Source: Sympetrum striolatum (lineage: Eukaryota > Arthropoda > Insecta > Odonata > Libellulidae). Taken from it: a stretch of 64,000 bases of DNA. The stretch lies in contig OX388347.1 of NCBI GenBank assembly GCA_947579665.1, positions 23,800,562 through 23,864,561 of the forward strand, written 5' to 3'. Numbering within the stretch: position 1 is the first letter of the stretch; each line of letters begins with the position of its first letter. The notes under the pieces were generated by a model that was given only the letters and a program-made list of their open reading frames with translations, had not been told where the DNA came from and did not search any database. Below are positions 41,821 through 53,570 of the stretch, piece by piece. The translations under genes were made by a program, and so were the position numbers.

Positions 41821-42730
41821 CAAAGAGAAAAGGAAATAATACACTCTGTTAAGATGAGAAAAAGATACGATATCAGGCATAAAATAAAATCATGGGTAAA
41901 GGATAACGAAAGAGAAAAGACAGAAAGGATGAGTAAAAGGGTGCAAGAGGGTCGCGGGGTTTAAGGAGAGCAATGGACCAAAGCAGCCGAAAAGCGCGGA
42001 AGGGTCTCAGAGAACGTCCTCTGGCAAAACAAACCAAAAGATGCGTTAAATGGAGAGAAACAGAGGTGCTTCCGATTGAAGAAGTAGAAAACACAAAATT
42101 ACAATGTTGAGGAATCAAATTCATCTCCCCGTAATGCGAAATGATGTTTGGGCGAACAGGTACGGCCCGCGAGGACCCCATGCGAGAGAAATCAGCCAAA
42201 AAACTTCTCCAACTACAGAATCGAATCTAGTCCGACTTCAGCGAGTAGGTGGAGCGAATTTTCGCCTTTCGCCGGAATTCTCGGCGTGGGACGAAGGGGA
42301 AGAGCCGCTCGCGATTCCCACGATAGACGAAAAAATGCGAAGTTATAAACGGGGGCAGGGATGAGCGCTTGGGCGATCCTTCGGAACTCGCCCTCATCCC
42401 GTAGGTTAAAAGGGCTCCGCCATGCATCATTGATCATTCCCGGAGAAGGTAAATAATTCTCTTTTAGGGTGTATTTTAGCGGGGGAAAAAGACGGGAGAG
42501 AAGGATAAGGGAATAAAGGATATGGGGTGAAGTGGACGAGAGGGCTCTTCAGGAGGAAGGAAAGAATGTGTTTTGTGTTCGGTGGGAAGTGGGATGGGGA
42601 AATACGGAAGTGAAAGAGTTGAGGAGTGGATTGGATTGTTGAAGAAAGGATTCAGGAATGTTGTGGGAGGGGTAAGTTGGGATGTGTGGCACGGTAGCAC
42701 TGCGAGAACAGAAAAATGTGGAAGCATAAA
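41821..42730. other. Largest island cluster of the giant intron
   Basis: Two purine-rich parts (41820-42070 and 42470-42730) flank a CpG-rich, strand-balanced core (42140-42440). Frames in the core are open on both strands. The minus-strand frames of the flanks read as Ser/Pro/Phe/Leu-rich peptides, an effect of the pyrimidine bias. Confidence 0.5.
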
Positions 42731-44100
42731 TCGGTACAAGGATGAATTATAGAAGATATAACAAGGCGAACGCGATAAAATATGCGGAGAGAAAAAGAGC
42801 ATTCGTGCCGTTGAATTCTTTCCAGTACCCTCACCGCGAAAAATTAAAAATGATCGCTTCGAAGAAAATTATGATTCAAATTTTACTGAATCGCTTATTT
42901 CGCTTATATTCCCAGCTTTGCAGTTTTATCCCAATTCCTTTAAATTTTTCTATTAAAGTTACTCTTTTAGACAAAAAAAACTATGGAATGAATATTCCTT
43001 TTTCCACCGTTCATTTCAAATAAATAATTAGTTTTTAAATAAGAATGGAGAGTATAAAGATATATTAATGCCTGTCAGCTGAATTTACGATCCTGCACAT
43101 AAGCAGAAATGAAATAAATCATTTCGCGTGAATATATCGCAGTAAAACAGCGACGAAAACAGGACAGCTAAAATTGAAACAGAAAAAGGGTGGGAATATT
43201 CTGAATTTCTTATTGTTAGATTAAAAGAGAGTGCAAATACAATATTCATAGCAAAGTTAATGAAAATTTTAGCATGAAAATAGTTTCATTATATTAACGA
43301 ATTACGAGGTAAAAATTTAAAATGCACATCGATTTCTTTAAAAATCTACATAACTAGTCTTTAATTTTCCTGAATCAACTAAAAACAATCATTCATCAAA
43401 TTCAAACAAACTGACTATCGGGAAGTTAACTCGCCAATAGGATGAGCGGAGTAGCTTAGGCTCCAAACAACGTACCAAAACCACTAAAACCTGCCAAAGT
43501 GATCACCTCTTACAGAAAATTTTCTACTATCATTTTTTATCGTACCACTTGCTCAAAAGGCTCCCAAGCATGCGCGATGAATTTATAAGAGGCAACTTAC
43601 TTTCTCCTGCGGTAGCTAACTGTATTCATTAGTTGGTTACGATTACCTTCACGAGCGATACCTACAATTCATATTTTTTTCAAGAAGGAAATTTTTCATT
43701 AATAATGAATGAAGAAAAAACCAAGTAGCTCTAATAGAGTTTGCGAATAGAATCCAATGTGACTGAGGCAAAATTATGAGAGGAAATTCTGAACTGCTAC
43801 CAGAAAACTGTCAAATTCAACGAATTAAGCTACTTTAAATATACCCGTGCTACATTGCGAATCCTTAAAAATAAAATTGTTACAACATATTCTATGTCCC
43901 CAATGCCAAAACGCCGTGCCATAATACGGCAGCTTTGAGAAGATGCAGCAACCGTAATTAAAATTCAATGAATAGTGTTTCCTGGGCTCCAGCAAAGGGA
44001 GGTATAACTCTTCCTTAGTAGCAAAGACAATCTGATTCAGACTCCATGAAGGCAATGCTTCTTTTCAATATCTGCCCACCACCCGAACAAATCCACGTAA
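42731..44100. other. AT-rich intron, nothing recognised
   Basis: No exon, repeat copy or RNA gene that I can support. Confidence 0.5.
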
Positions 44101-44560
44101 GAAGCTAAAGAAAGCGGAGCCAAGTGGTCACTCCATATCCGAGACCCTGTTACAACTCAGCCCCCTTCCGATCTTAAAACCCTTAAAACTCACCCGCCAA
44201 GCCCTTATTCCTTTTCCTCCCTCTTTGCCCTTCGCATCAACACTCGGAATCTCCACCAGCACAGACGAGAATCGAAAAAAGCGTTGGGTTGTGTGGGGGT
44301 AACCATGATTTATCGCGCGAATCAGAGGAGAGGAAAGCCTCCCTCGGATAAAGAAGGGCAACGAAAGGAAATGGGAGATAGAACAAAGGGTTACCGAAGA
44401 AAAGAGAATGCTAAGAATGATAGAAAGGGGTTGGTAATAATGATAATCGACTTTATTTGAGGGTGTGATTGAGACTTGCAAGTCTCATTTTACATAAAAC
44501 CCTTATGTTGAGAGAGTGGAAGAACGGAGTGGACCAGAGAATAAATGGAAGGGAGAGCAG
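44101..44560. other. GC-richer island, pyrimidine then purine
   Basis: C/T-rich on the plus strand at 44150-44240 and A/G-rich at 44310-44420 and 44510-44580. A local strand-bias switch inside one island. No gene recognised. Confidence 0.45.
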
Positions 44561-45081
44561 AAGTTAAGCCAAGGACAGAGCGTATAATTCAATAAAATAC
44601 TACAACGTACGTTAAAGGATAGAAGATAACTACTGGTGAAAAAAATGTAGCGTGCATTTCATGGATCTAGATATTAACTGACAATACTCCATACAAAACA
44701 AAAATTATAATACGAATAACATAACCAATATGTTTTAATGTTATAATGAATAATTAATCCTAATGGTTACGCCTGAGACAGTCACTTTCTAATTGGAAAC
44801 CTATAATAACAAGCCAAAAATTAATAATCCGCAAAAACCTACACAACAACAACATCCACACTGACTTTAAAATTAGACATATTGCTTAACAGTGGACAAA
44901 TACTTCAAAGTTCTTTTTACTCTAAAATAAGTCTTAAGAAAAATATTTAATTTTACTTTCATGAACATAGTCTCTAAACTTAATCCATTATGCAATTAAT
45001 CGTATAATAAACGCAAAGGCTAAATTACATGTCGTTTGAAACCTAAAGAAGATTAATATAGAAATTTCTCTCTCTAGTATA

Positions 45082-46300
45082 AGGTGATTCCGGTAGAGAT
45101 GCCCCACCTAAGGAAAATACTTCATAACAATGACTTAGGTGATGACAAGAATGTGAAACTGCGTGATAGAATATAACATTTATTGGTTATTAACAGCATA
45201 TAAACAAATTTTCTTTCAAAACTATTTCACCCAAAATATTAAACTTTTCCTGCATCCATGGCCATTCCTCCCGAGTGTCCGGGTGGGACCACCTCTGTGA
45301 TAGAGATGTCCCATTAGCTTAAACTGAATTTAATCTGGAAAGCGCTTGTTATACAGCGAAATTGTTAAATTTAACTTGAAGTTAGGATATAACTAAAAAT
45401 GTAAGTTAAATTTAAAACCTATTTGAAAGTTTCATTTGCAAAAATTTAACCATAAATTGTAGTACATACATTTAAAGAACAATATCCATTTAAAATTATA
45501 ATGAAATTTGCAATTGGTATGAATGGGGGTTAGATTATGCACAAAATATTGACGTTTTAACCGAAAAACAATTCATGACGATTTCGATTTTTTTTAATCG
45601 AAACTTCCGAGGGAAAAAATCTCACAAAAGATATTTTTTGATTTCGAAAAAAATTTTATATTTGTAATGTCCATGTGGGTGGGCTATTTTTGCCGGGTAT
45701 TACATTTCGATCAGAAAAAAGTGGCAAAACGCTCCACCCTAGTGCTTACTAAACAATAGCTAATTTTTTGATTGTGCATAAAATGCATTCGATCGTGGAT
45801 TTAAATTAGAATTGATATAAAATTTTGATTACAAATGTTTTCTTGAAAAGAGCCTTAATCAGTATCACCTTAAAGTTAAATTGATACTAATAAGGCACAT
45901 ATACCTAAAGATAGCACTGGGGCATCTATCCCGAGAAGAGGTGAGATCAGTACGGGAGAGATTCCCTAACAGCCAGTGGGGCTACTTTGTCAAAGATGGC
46001 CAGTCACTGCACTTGGATATTAGATGAACCTATAGCTATAAGTTTCCGCCCTTCAATTCAAAATATTCTAAAATTTAAACTGATGCCAACCAGAAACATT
46101 AAACTCAATCTCATAACAGGGCCGAAAAAAACAGTACCTACTTTCAATGATGCTATAAAATTGCATAAAAAGAATGAATCACCGTGAAACTCTTGCAGAT
46201 AGACAGTGCCTTCTAACAAACTGACAAACACCGTCAGTAGAGTAATCTTGTGGTATTCCTCAAAAATACTACGACTGGGGCATCTCTCCCGGAATTACCT
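45082..46300. mobile_element. 1.2-kb TIR element with doubled terminal motifs
   Basis: The ends are 25-bp inverted repeats matching at 23 positions: 45082-45106 (AGGTGATTCCGGTAGAGATG...) and 46276-46300 (complement reads AGGTAATTCCGGGAGAGATG...). Inside each end is a further copy of the core motif in the same orientation as its own end: TAGAGATGTCCCA at about 45302, and TGGGGCATCTATCCCG at 45918. The interior has no intact transposase. A 63-codon plus frame starts with ATG at 45996. No convincing target duplication is seen. This is a non-autonomous DNA transposon whose superfamily I cannot name. Confidence 0.7.
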
Positions 46301-46620
46301 CATCTATTTGAGAAATTGGTGGTTCCGTCAGAGAAAACTCTCAGGAAACCTTGATTAATCTAGTGTAAATATTTGTGATAGAATTATTTAAGGATATTTT
46401 AAACGTTAACTAAACCTGGGTAGTCCAACGACGGGTATAATTCACATACCAAAGATAAAATATTATCTATCGTATGTATGGAAGCATAACGAAGCATTTT
46501 CCGAAATAAAATTTCGGAACGCAATTTCTAGATATGTTAAAATGAATTGACGAATGAAAATCCAATTCTTGGTACCAAAATCTAGCAACTTCCATTCGTC
46601 CCAGATTAATCTGCAGAGGG

Positions 46621-46980
46621 GAACTGGTTAAAGAAGGGAGATAAACAGGAGAGAAAGGAAGAAGATGGAGACTAAAGGAACTCCGAGTGGATGGCGGACG
46701 ATGAAGAAGGTGGACAGAAGAAGAGGGGATCGCAAAAGGCGGCGGACCATAACTCAAAGCTCCCCGCTTTCGGACGCCGGTAGCCCTCTGAGCTGCCATC
46801 GGACGATGGAGACTCGATTTACGGCCATCGGAGGAGGAGACGAAGGCTTGTGCCATCCACTTCTGGAGCACCGAAGGGAGACCCCACCCCTTCCTTGGAC
46901 AGACCGAGATTCGGAGCCTCTTGCTGATAAGAAGATGCGGAAATTGACCCATGCAACTGCTCTTATCCCCCAATAAATTT
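46621..46980. other. Purine/GC island with the longest open frame of the window
   Basis: GGAAGAAGATGGAGACTAAAG-type runs followed by CpG-rich sequence. The minus frame 47129-46467 is 220 codons, the longest in the window. Its middle is a Ser/Pro/Leu-rich stretch produced by the pyrimidine bias, and I recognise no domain, so I do not call a gene. Confidence 0.45.
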
Positions 46981-49549
46981 GGAGATGGAAACCACCGCTG
47001 AGCGACCGACATAAGCAAGATTATGATGCCAAGGTTTATGCAATGAGCCGTGCATTCGACATGAAATGGTCGATTACTCTTGTGCGAAATTAACTGGTTA
47101 ATTCTAGCGACAATTCCAATCGATTTCACTCAAACAAGGTATAGATGAAAGATAAGCGGAGTGAAGAAGAACGTAGAAAAGTTATAATAAAACGTAGAAA
47201 AGCAATAGTATGACTCACTTAATTCATTTTCTTTCGGCGAACCGTAGATGGAAGTAATTTCCCTAGCCTCTCCTCGGTTTGACTTCATACAGCCAAGGGA
47301 GTACCAAAATCTCGAAGGAAACGAATTTTTAACATGCAAGTCAAAGGTCCGATTTGTTTAATATTTTCATAGCTGTAATACTAAATTTTTAGAAACTATA
47401 ATAATTGCAAAATTACGAAAAAATTAACTTTGCAAGTAGTGTCCAAAATTGCAGACTGTTGGAAAACGTTCTAGATCTGCCTTTACCGCAAGAAGCATAT
47501 GCGAGCGAAAAGATAGCCTAACATTTTAATTCAAGTAATTGTCTCTCTTGTATTTATTCAAGAGCAAATGTATTTAATACTTCTGAATCTATGTTTAATC
47601 TCCGGTGCGAGCTTGAAATAATCTCATTATTACTTTTGAAAAATCTTAAAAATAATTTAACAATGAAACGTATAATGTTTTCTACTATAAACATTGCATC
47701 GCATCAAAATGCAGTATCCCTCGTCTATGAAGATTACTATCGCACTCAAGGAAAAGCCTAATTTTGGTTTCGTCTGAAAACATTTCATTAATTTGAAATT
47801 ATGACAGAATTTAATTAAAATCTAATCAATTGTGACATTATTCAAACAAAACTTAAGCAAAATAAATCGCAAGACTTTTAGTTTGACGAGAGAACTGACA
47901 CTGAAAGGAGAGGAGGCAAAAAATATCATCACGAACAAAAAACCGAAGGATTTGGTAGACATCCATCAATAATAAACGACTTAAAAAAGATTAATAATAG
48001 ATAAACTAACATATGTGACGGGAAAGCATCCATTAGTATAATGATAAGAACATAGTAATATTTAAACGATGTTAAATTCTTGCTTTATAAATAGATACTC
48101 TTTTTTCTTTCTTTGGCCGTTATGGCAACCCTAGAATCGATTCTAACGTTCAGCGACAGATAACTTACGAGAAACAACGATCAAAATGAAAGAAAAATAA
48201 GGATGAAAATTTTATCCGACAAATTCTCCAAAAAAAAGCTTTACCTTAACTCCGATGAAATAAAAAATGAACGAAAACGGAGGACCAGTAAAAAACCGAG
48301 ATCGTTTTTTGCAACCCAGGCACAAATGCCGAGGATACGGCTGAAAGGGTGAAAGGAAGAAAGAGAACGGGATTGAATAAACGGGAAGATTCCAGCAATT
48401 TAAGGATGCAGCCAGCAAAATTACGGCTTCGCCCACTATATGCTACCAAAAATGCGAATTAAAGAATGATATATAACGAAAAAAGGTACTGGAAACAACG
48501 CTGATGTTATACTAGGAAGACAAGCCAAGCCCCTAATACATAAAGGAATTTCATTAAGTGATAACTAATAACATATATGAAATAAGTGAAGATTCCCTTC
48601 CCCGTGATAGGAAATATTCCGCTTTAAATATCTACATGAGACTCGAAATTTCTTGTCCTTAACTTTTTCCAAAATTGAAAACATTTCATTTTGATAACAC
48701 CTAAACAAGCAAGCTATAAAAATGCAAACAAATTAAAATTTTTTAATGAATATGTAATTTTAAATTCTAAAGAAACTATATACAGTAAAAATAGATAGAA
48801 AAGCCATCGATTCGAACGAGTAAGACTAAAACTGAAAATGTGAAATCATACTGTTAAGACAAAGATCGAATACTAGAATAGAAGGAATTGAGGAATCTAC
48901 AATCAAATAAAATTGATGAACATTGGCTTATAGTAATAAGACAACACTTAACCCTAAATCGATTCTGATATCCAATACTTACTAAAATATGAACCACAGA
49001 CACACCTGGTTATACTATAAGTTTAGTAAAAACAATATTTGCGACTACGTGAATTAATTATTTCAAAGTAATCGTTCCAATCCAATATCAAAATTTTCGA
49101 GGATCACTTTCGCTGAGAAGAATGTATCTTTTAGAGTACGTACCTTAAAACATTAGTAACACTAACGTTACATAAATGGTTACAAATACGAGTGAATTAA
49201 AACGTGTTATATTTAAAATATCTTTTAATATAATTATTAATAATCTATTACTAAGAATATCTACTAGTACGTTCAAATTTTTCCCGAACTTATTTTTTTC
49301 CGCGAAAACGCCGAGCAGGAGAAATGTAAAATTCTGGTAGTAGGTAGGTAGCTGTACCCACAATATTTTACAAACTCGTGATCAGTTTATAGAGGGGAAT
49401 GTCATACTACAACTCGTTTGATAAGCACAATCGACTCTAAAGTGAAATTATTTCTCCTAGCGAGATTATGTGAATGTCAGATATTTGATAAATTTCAAGT
49501 ACTAAAGCGTACAAAAGTAAAGTAAAATACATAAAATATATATCCTACG
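46981..49549. other. AT-rich intron with a small island
   Basis: AT-rich DNA with one short purine-rich stretch at about 48250-48390 (GAAAGGGTGAAAGGAAGAAAG near 48335). No exon or repeat copy recognised. Confidence 0.45.
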
Positions 49550-50480
49550 TAACCGGAAAGGCGTATGATGAGAATTACGGATGGATATTCGTAAGGAGGA
49601 GGAGAATGTTTTTGATGGTAAATTGCTTTTCTTAATTAGCACAAAAAACGAACGGAAGAGATCCTAACGGTGGAAAAAAGGAGATTAGAAGAGATGGCAG
49701 GGAATAAGAGAACATGAGGAGTGAGACTCGAACATGAGAATTCTGAGAAAAGAACGAGGGAAACGAACAGAGAAGGGGAAAACCGTAGAGAAGTGAGGGT
49801 TGAGTGGGAAAAGATTAAACCGGCCAAACATCAGCATCGGAGTTGAAAATTATAAAATACACTGGAATTAGGCGGAATAGCAGTAAATGATGATTGACTC
49901 AATATTATCATAGAACGGGAAAATAAAATTGAACCAAGTTGATACAATTTTTCCTTCCTATTCTTCCGTTTATTCCGATCTCTTCAAAATTCACTTATAC
50001 AGATATTACTTTAATTAGATAAGGTGCCTCTTTACTTTGCTAAGTTTCAGGTAGGCGGCAATAAAATCTAAAATCTATTAGATCTAAAAATCACGTATCT
50101 CTATGGATACACCAAACCGCTCTTACAACCGCAATTCCCCCTTGAAATGGATCTACATTTTATCGAACGAAACGAATTCCGCCATTCCGACGTAGTAACT
50201 CATTCGTAGGAGAAAGCAAAAATTTACTAATGACAACAATCGCTACAATCTTGGACGGCGTTTCCGCCAAAGCAGGAGACGAAGTAAGAGGAAAAGCACA
50301 AAGGAAGGAGTTTCCGCAGAAGGAAAATAAAGGAAGAACGGAAAAAGGAAAAGAAGGGAGGAGCCCAGAGTGAGGGGAAACGGAGATGATGGATGGAGAA
50401 GCGAGAATACTAGCTTCCGGATAGTTAGGGAGAGCAGTTGGAGGAAGGGGAGAGCATAAAAGGGAGAAATACGATTAGAG
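49550..50480. other. Last pair of purine islands before the exons
   Basis: Two A/G-rich stretches (about 49580-49820 and 50265-50480) separated by mixed DNA. After 50480 no further island of this kind appears, so they end about 0.8 kb before the USP48 exon. Confidence 0.5.
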
Positions 50481-51279
50481 AAAAGAAGAAACGAATGCGA
50501 TTTCTGTAATCCAAAATATTTCAATTTCCAACAAAATAAAACACTTCTTGATAAAGGGTAAAGAAAAAAACACGCAATAGGTTACCATAAGAATAAATTT
50601 GAGATTTAAGTTGCTGAAAGCACGATTGACTCGACTCTCATAATAACACCGTAATGTATAATATGGATTAAGAATAAAATAGATTGAAAGTAATAGCACC
50701 AACAAAGTAATATGAAATAATTACAGAATAATACAATTGACAAAATTTCTTCATAGCAAAACAGTTGTTAGTTAACTCCCTTACAATTATATACTAAATA
50801 AAGTTTCCTTAATTCTACGTACAACCCCAAAAATCTCAAATCATGATCACAACATGAGAAGCCTATACAAATATACCAACAAAACGTTAGTTCAATAACG
50901 TAAAAATAAAGATGATCATACGATTAATTTTATAAACAAATAATTAAGGAAGAGTAAAAAAATTATAATTAATTTAATTACAGATTTTCAATAATTTACT
51001 GCCTAAAAGAAATTTAAATAAAAATCTAATTGGGATTCAGCATATCTAACCTAGTCCTGAATTTTTCACACTAAAACAAGAGCAAACTTGAATGCTTAAA
51101 TACGGTGAGGTCGTCAGCTTTTCCTTCACTTCACAAGTTGACAAATCAGGTAAGGAAAAAAAATTTCAACAAGAATCATGTATAACAACAATAAGTTGAA
51201 GATTATGTTCATACTTGAGCATACAGAGATCTGCAATGTGGTTTGAAGAGCCTAAATTTGAATGAGAACATTTACTTAC
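50481..51279. other. AT-rich donor-proximal intron
   Basis: First 800 bp of the giant intron in transcript orientation. The donor GTAAGT lies at 51279-51274. Nothing else recognised. Confidence 0.5.
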
Positions 51280-51458
51280 CGAATGAACCTTCGCCAGTCA
51301 TTAAGAAAATCTCTAGGGATGATATAAGCAACAGAGAAATTGAGTGCAGAGAATGATGGGCGGCCCTTCTCCACATACAGGTCACTCAATTTCTCCCTCT
51401 GCCTTGTGGCCATTTGACGTACACTATCCTTTGATGCCTGACCTTCTAAAGCCATATC
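51280..51458 (-). CDS. USP48: USP48 exon: third DUSP domain
   Basis: Internal coding exon of 179 bp on the minus strand. The acceptor is tttctag before 51458 and the donor is GTAAGT after 51280. It starts in phase 0 and ends two bases into an Arg codon. The 59 complete codons align with the third DUSP region of human USP48: V-R-Q-M-A matches L-H-K-M-I-A, L-S-D-L-Y-V-E-K-G-R-P matches L-P-N-L-F-Q-D-K-N-R-P, and Y-I-I-P-R-D-F-L-N-D-W-R-R-F-I matches Y-I-V-S-Q-F-F-V-E-E-W-R-K-F-V. The last block is the hydrophobic/tryptophan core typical of DUSP domains. DUSP domains in USP proteins are non-catalytic modules. This identification rests on recall of the human protein and on splice-phase agreement with both neighbouring exons. 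Confidence 0.93.
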
Positions 51459-51594
51459 CTAGAAATCAATTCATAACCTTCAGTCACTCGATGCAAAAAT
51501 GAGCTTGCAAGTAAATTCAGAGGGGCTATATATTTTTCACAAAACTCATCCACAAATTCAATCAAAAAAATGTAATGTTCTCAAATTTTCTTAC
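51459..51594 (-). other. Short USP48 intron (136 bp)
   Basis: A phase-0 intron between two USP48 exons, donor GTAAGA and acceptor TTTCTAG in minus sense. Its size contrasts with the nearly 37-kb intron that follows. Confidence 0.9.
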
Positions 51595-51719
51595 CTCACA
51601 TTTGCTGCATTTTTCTGTCTCAGAAAGAAATTCAGGTGCAGATGGGAAATAACTTTTAAGAATTTTCCACACAGACTCTGGAACTAACCTACGATTATTA
51701 TCCTTTGAACACAGTTGTC
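51595..51719 (-). CDS. USP48: USP48 exon: end of second DUSP region and CxxC
   Basis: Internal coding exon of 125 bp on the minus strand, acceptor aactag before 51719 and donor GTAAGA after 51595. Two bases (GA) complete a codon begun upstream, which would be Gly if the previous exon ends in G, followed by 41 codons. The peptide Q-L-C-S-K-D-N-N-R-R-L-V-P-E aligns with human USP48 E-L-C-I-S-E-N-E-R-R-L-V-S-K. The next block, Y-F-P-S-A-P-E-F, matches Y-F-P-K-A-P-E-F, and the exon ends with C-S-K-C matching C-S-Q-C. The upstream exon, expected to end with a Cys-Pro-His-Gly-like motif, was not found up to 64000. Confidence 0.92.
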
Positions 51720-52521
51720 CTAGTTGAAAAGAGTAAAACAAATATGTATCAATATATGTGTAGCTGAAGAAGTGAAATATTCAGATATAAAAACTATATG
51801 CATAGGCAATATAATACATTTAAACTTAAGAAGTATTAATTAAAATATATATTATACTATTATACTTTGCTAAAATATTTCAAATGCAGTTGAACCAGCT
51901 ACAATAAATATCTTGATGAATGGAATACGGTGGAATCCAGATAAAATGTTCTAACAAAAAAGATTTTCCCTCCAAAATGTTTTTTATACATTATTATAAA
52001 TTATGAGTTTCTTGATTGAGAAATCAAAATCAATTAGAACAAAATAATGCTTTATCACATTACCTTACTCTATTAATAATTTGTGTACAATATGTATTAA
52101 AATATATTTCTCTAAGTTTTATTTCTTTCAAAGCAGATGAAAACTTTGTTAGATTAGAATACTGATCATTGCAGTCTATCAAACTATTAATGTATTTTAT
52201 ACATTTAATTCACCAGGAAAGCTTAAAATCTTAATATAATATATAATAACAATTAATATTTACTGAAATGCATGTAAATGGAAAATGGACTATAAGAGAT
52301 TCAGCGTATCAGCCTAAAATTGGGATCCAGTTCATTTTACTGGCTAATTGTGTAATATACTGATGATTCTTTCTTTGGTACTACTGTTTTTATACTGTTT
52401 GTCAGAGGGTCTAAATAATACACACTTGGGAAGTTTAAGTTCACTAAAATGGACAAATAAATTATTGAAAAATGAAGTTTTAATTTGGGTAATTTTCTGT
52501 GCACTGCATACAATTGTTAAA
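51720..52521. other. Intron next to the exon, AT-rich
   Basis: Acceptor-proximal end of the USP48 intron that extends past 64000. No feature beyond the splice acceptor. Confidence 0.5.
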
Positions 52522-53382
52522 AATCTGATGTGGCCAGCACATGACTTTCTCCATATATAAGATGTAAATATTTATCTACGACAGTATTTTCGAATTCTAT
52601 ATTCAATCTAAACTTGGAATATGAGTGATTTATTTATATCATATTATCTTTTACGTCACAAGCATTATAAATAATGTTTTTCGGGACATGTTCGATGAAA
52701 AACGATGAAGTGGCCCTTCGCCCCAGCGCCGAGAGCGCCCACAACGTACATAATCAGCAACTTCCGGTTTATCAGTATTTCACAAATAACTCTTACACAA
52801 TCAGTGATACAAAAATATGTTTCAAACAAAAGTTACAGTAAATTACATTTTCTAAAAATTTTTTACATAATAGTTTATACCTAAATATAATATTTATGGA
52901 GATATTTCGAAAACCGGAAATGAGCTTTGAAAAATGAAGCTCAACTTCCGGTGAACCGATTTACTTCAAAAACTAATCAACTCTAACGACACCAACCAAA
53001 ATACTATGTATGAGATTTGGTGTCGATCAGACAAATAGTTTTCATGTTAGAGCGCCCACAAAGTACATAACAGCTACTTCCGGTTTATCGGTATTTCACG
53101 AATAACTCCTAATCAACCGGTGATACAAAAATATGTTAAATTCAAAAGTTATAGTAAATCACACTATCTAAAACTTTTATAAGTGATACAATATACCTAT
53201 ATATCATATTTACGGAGATATTGTGAAAACCGGAAATGAGCTTTGATGAATGAAGCTCGACTTCAGGTTAACCGATTCACTCCAAAACCTAATCAACTCT
53301 GACAGCACACACCACAGTACTATATATGAATTTTGGTATTGATTCTACTAATAGTTTTCACGTTAGAGCGCCCACAAGCACA

Positions 53383-53437
<55 letters not shown>

Positions 53438-53570
53438 ACAGACATCATTCCGAAAATGGTCAAAACGTGTTCTAGGGACCCCAAAACATGTATTTCCGTT
53501 GAAATCTCGAAGTCGATTTTTTTCATGAAAACAATACTTTCTCTATACTTCGTATATGGAGAAAGTAAAA
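52522..53570. repeat. Tandem-duplicated repeat, unit 1 (1,049 bp)
   Basis: The unit starting AATCTGATGTGGCCAGCAC at 52522 is repeated, with scattered substitutions and small indels, from 53571. Inside are two copies of an internal repeat of about 317 bp starting at AGCGCCCACAA (52734 and 53051), a third truncated start at 53367, then a (CA)n run and a unique tail. The unit carries ACTTTCTCCATATA near its start (about 52544) and TATATGGAGAAAGT near its end (about 53553-53566), an inverted pair. Its right end is itself a near-palindrome (ACTTTCTCTATAC, ttc, GTATATGGAGAAAGT). No protein is encoded. Confidence 0.85.
53385..53431. repeat. (CA)n microsatellite in unit 1
   Basis: Uninterrupted CA/AC dinucleotides followed by CATACACACAGACATC. 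It lies at the same place in both tandem units, so the microsatellite is part of the repeat rather than an independent expansion. Confidence 0.9.

Larger units (their letters stand above)
14411..51279 (-). other. Giant USP48 intron of 36,869 bp
   Basis: The interval between two phase-compatible USP48 exons. The donor is GTAAGT at 51279-51274, and the acceptor AG lies just above 14410. The exon above ends two bases into an Arg codon and the exon below supplies the third base. I recognise no exon of another gene inside. The content is AT-rich DNA alternating with GC-richer, plus-strand-purine-rich islands (sense RNA pyrimidine-rich), plus a few mobile-element remnants listed separately. Confidence 0.8.

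Noticed and set aside
51130..51160. Plus-strand CAG/GTAAGG that looks like a ratchet site
   Set aside because: It is on the strand opposite to USP48, and there is no plus-strand gene to use it.
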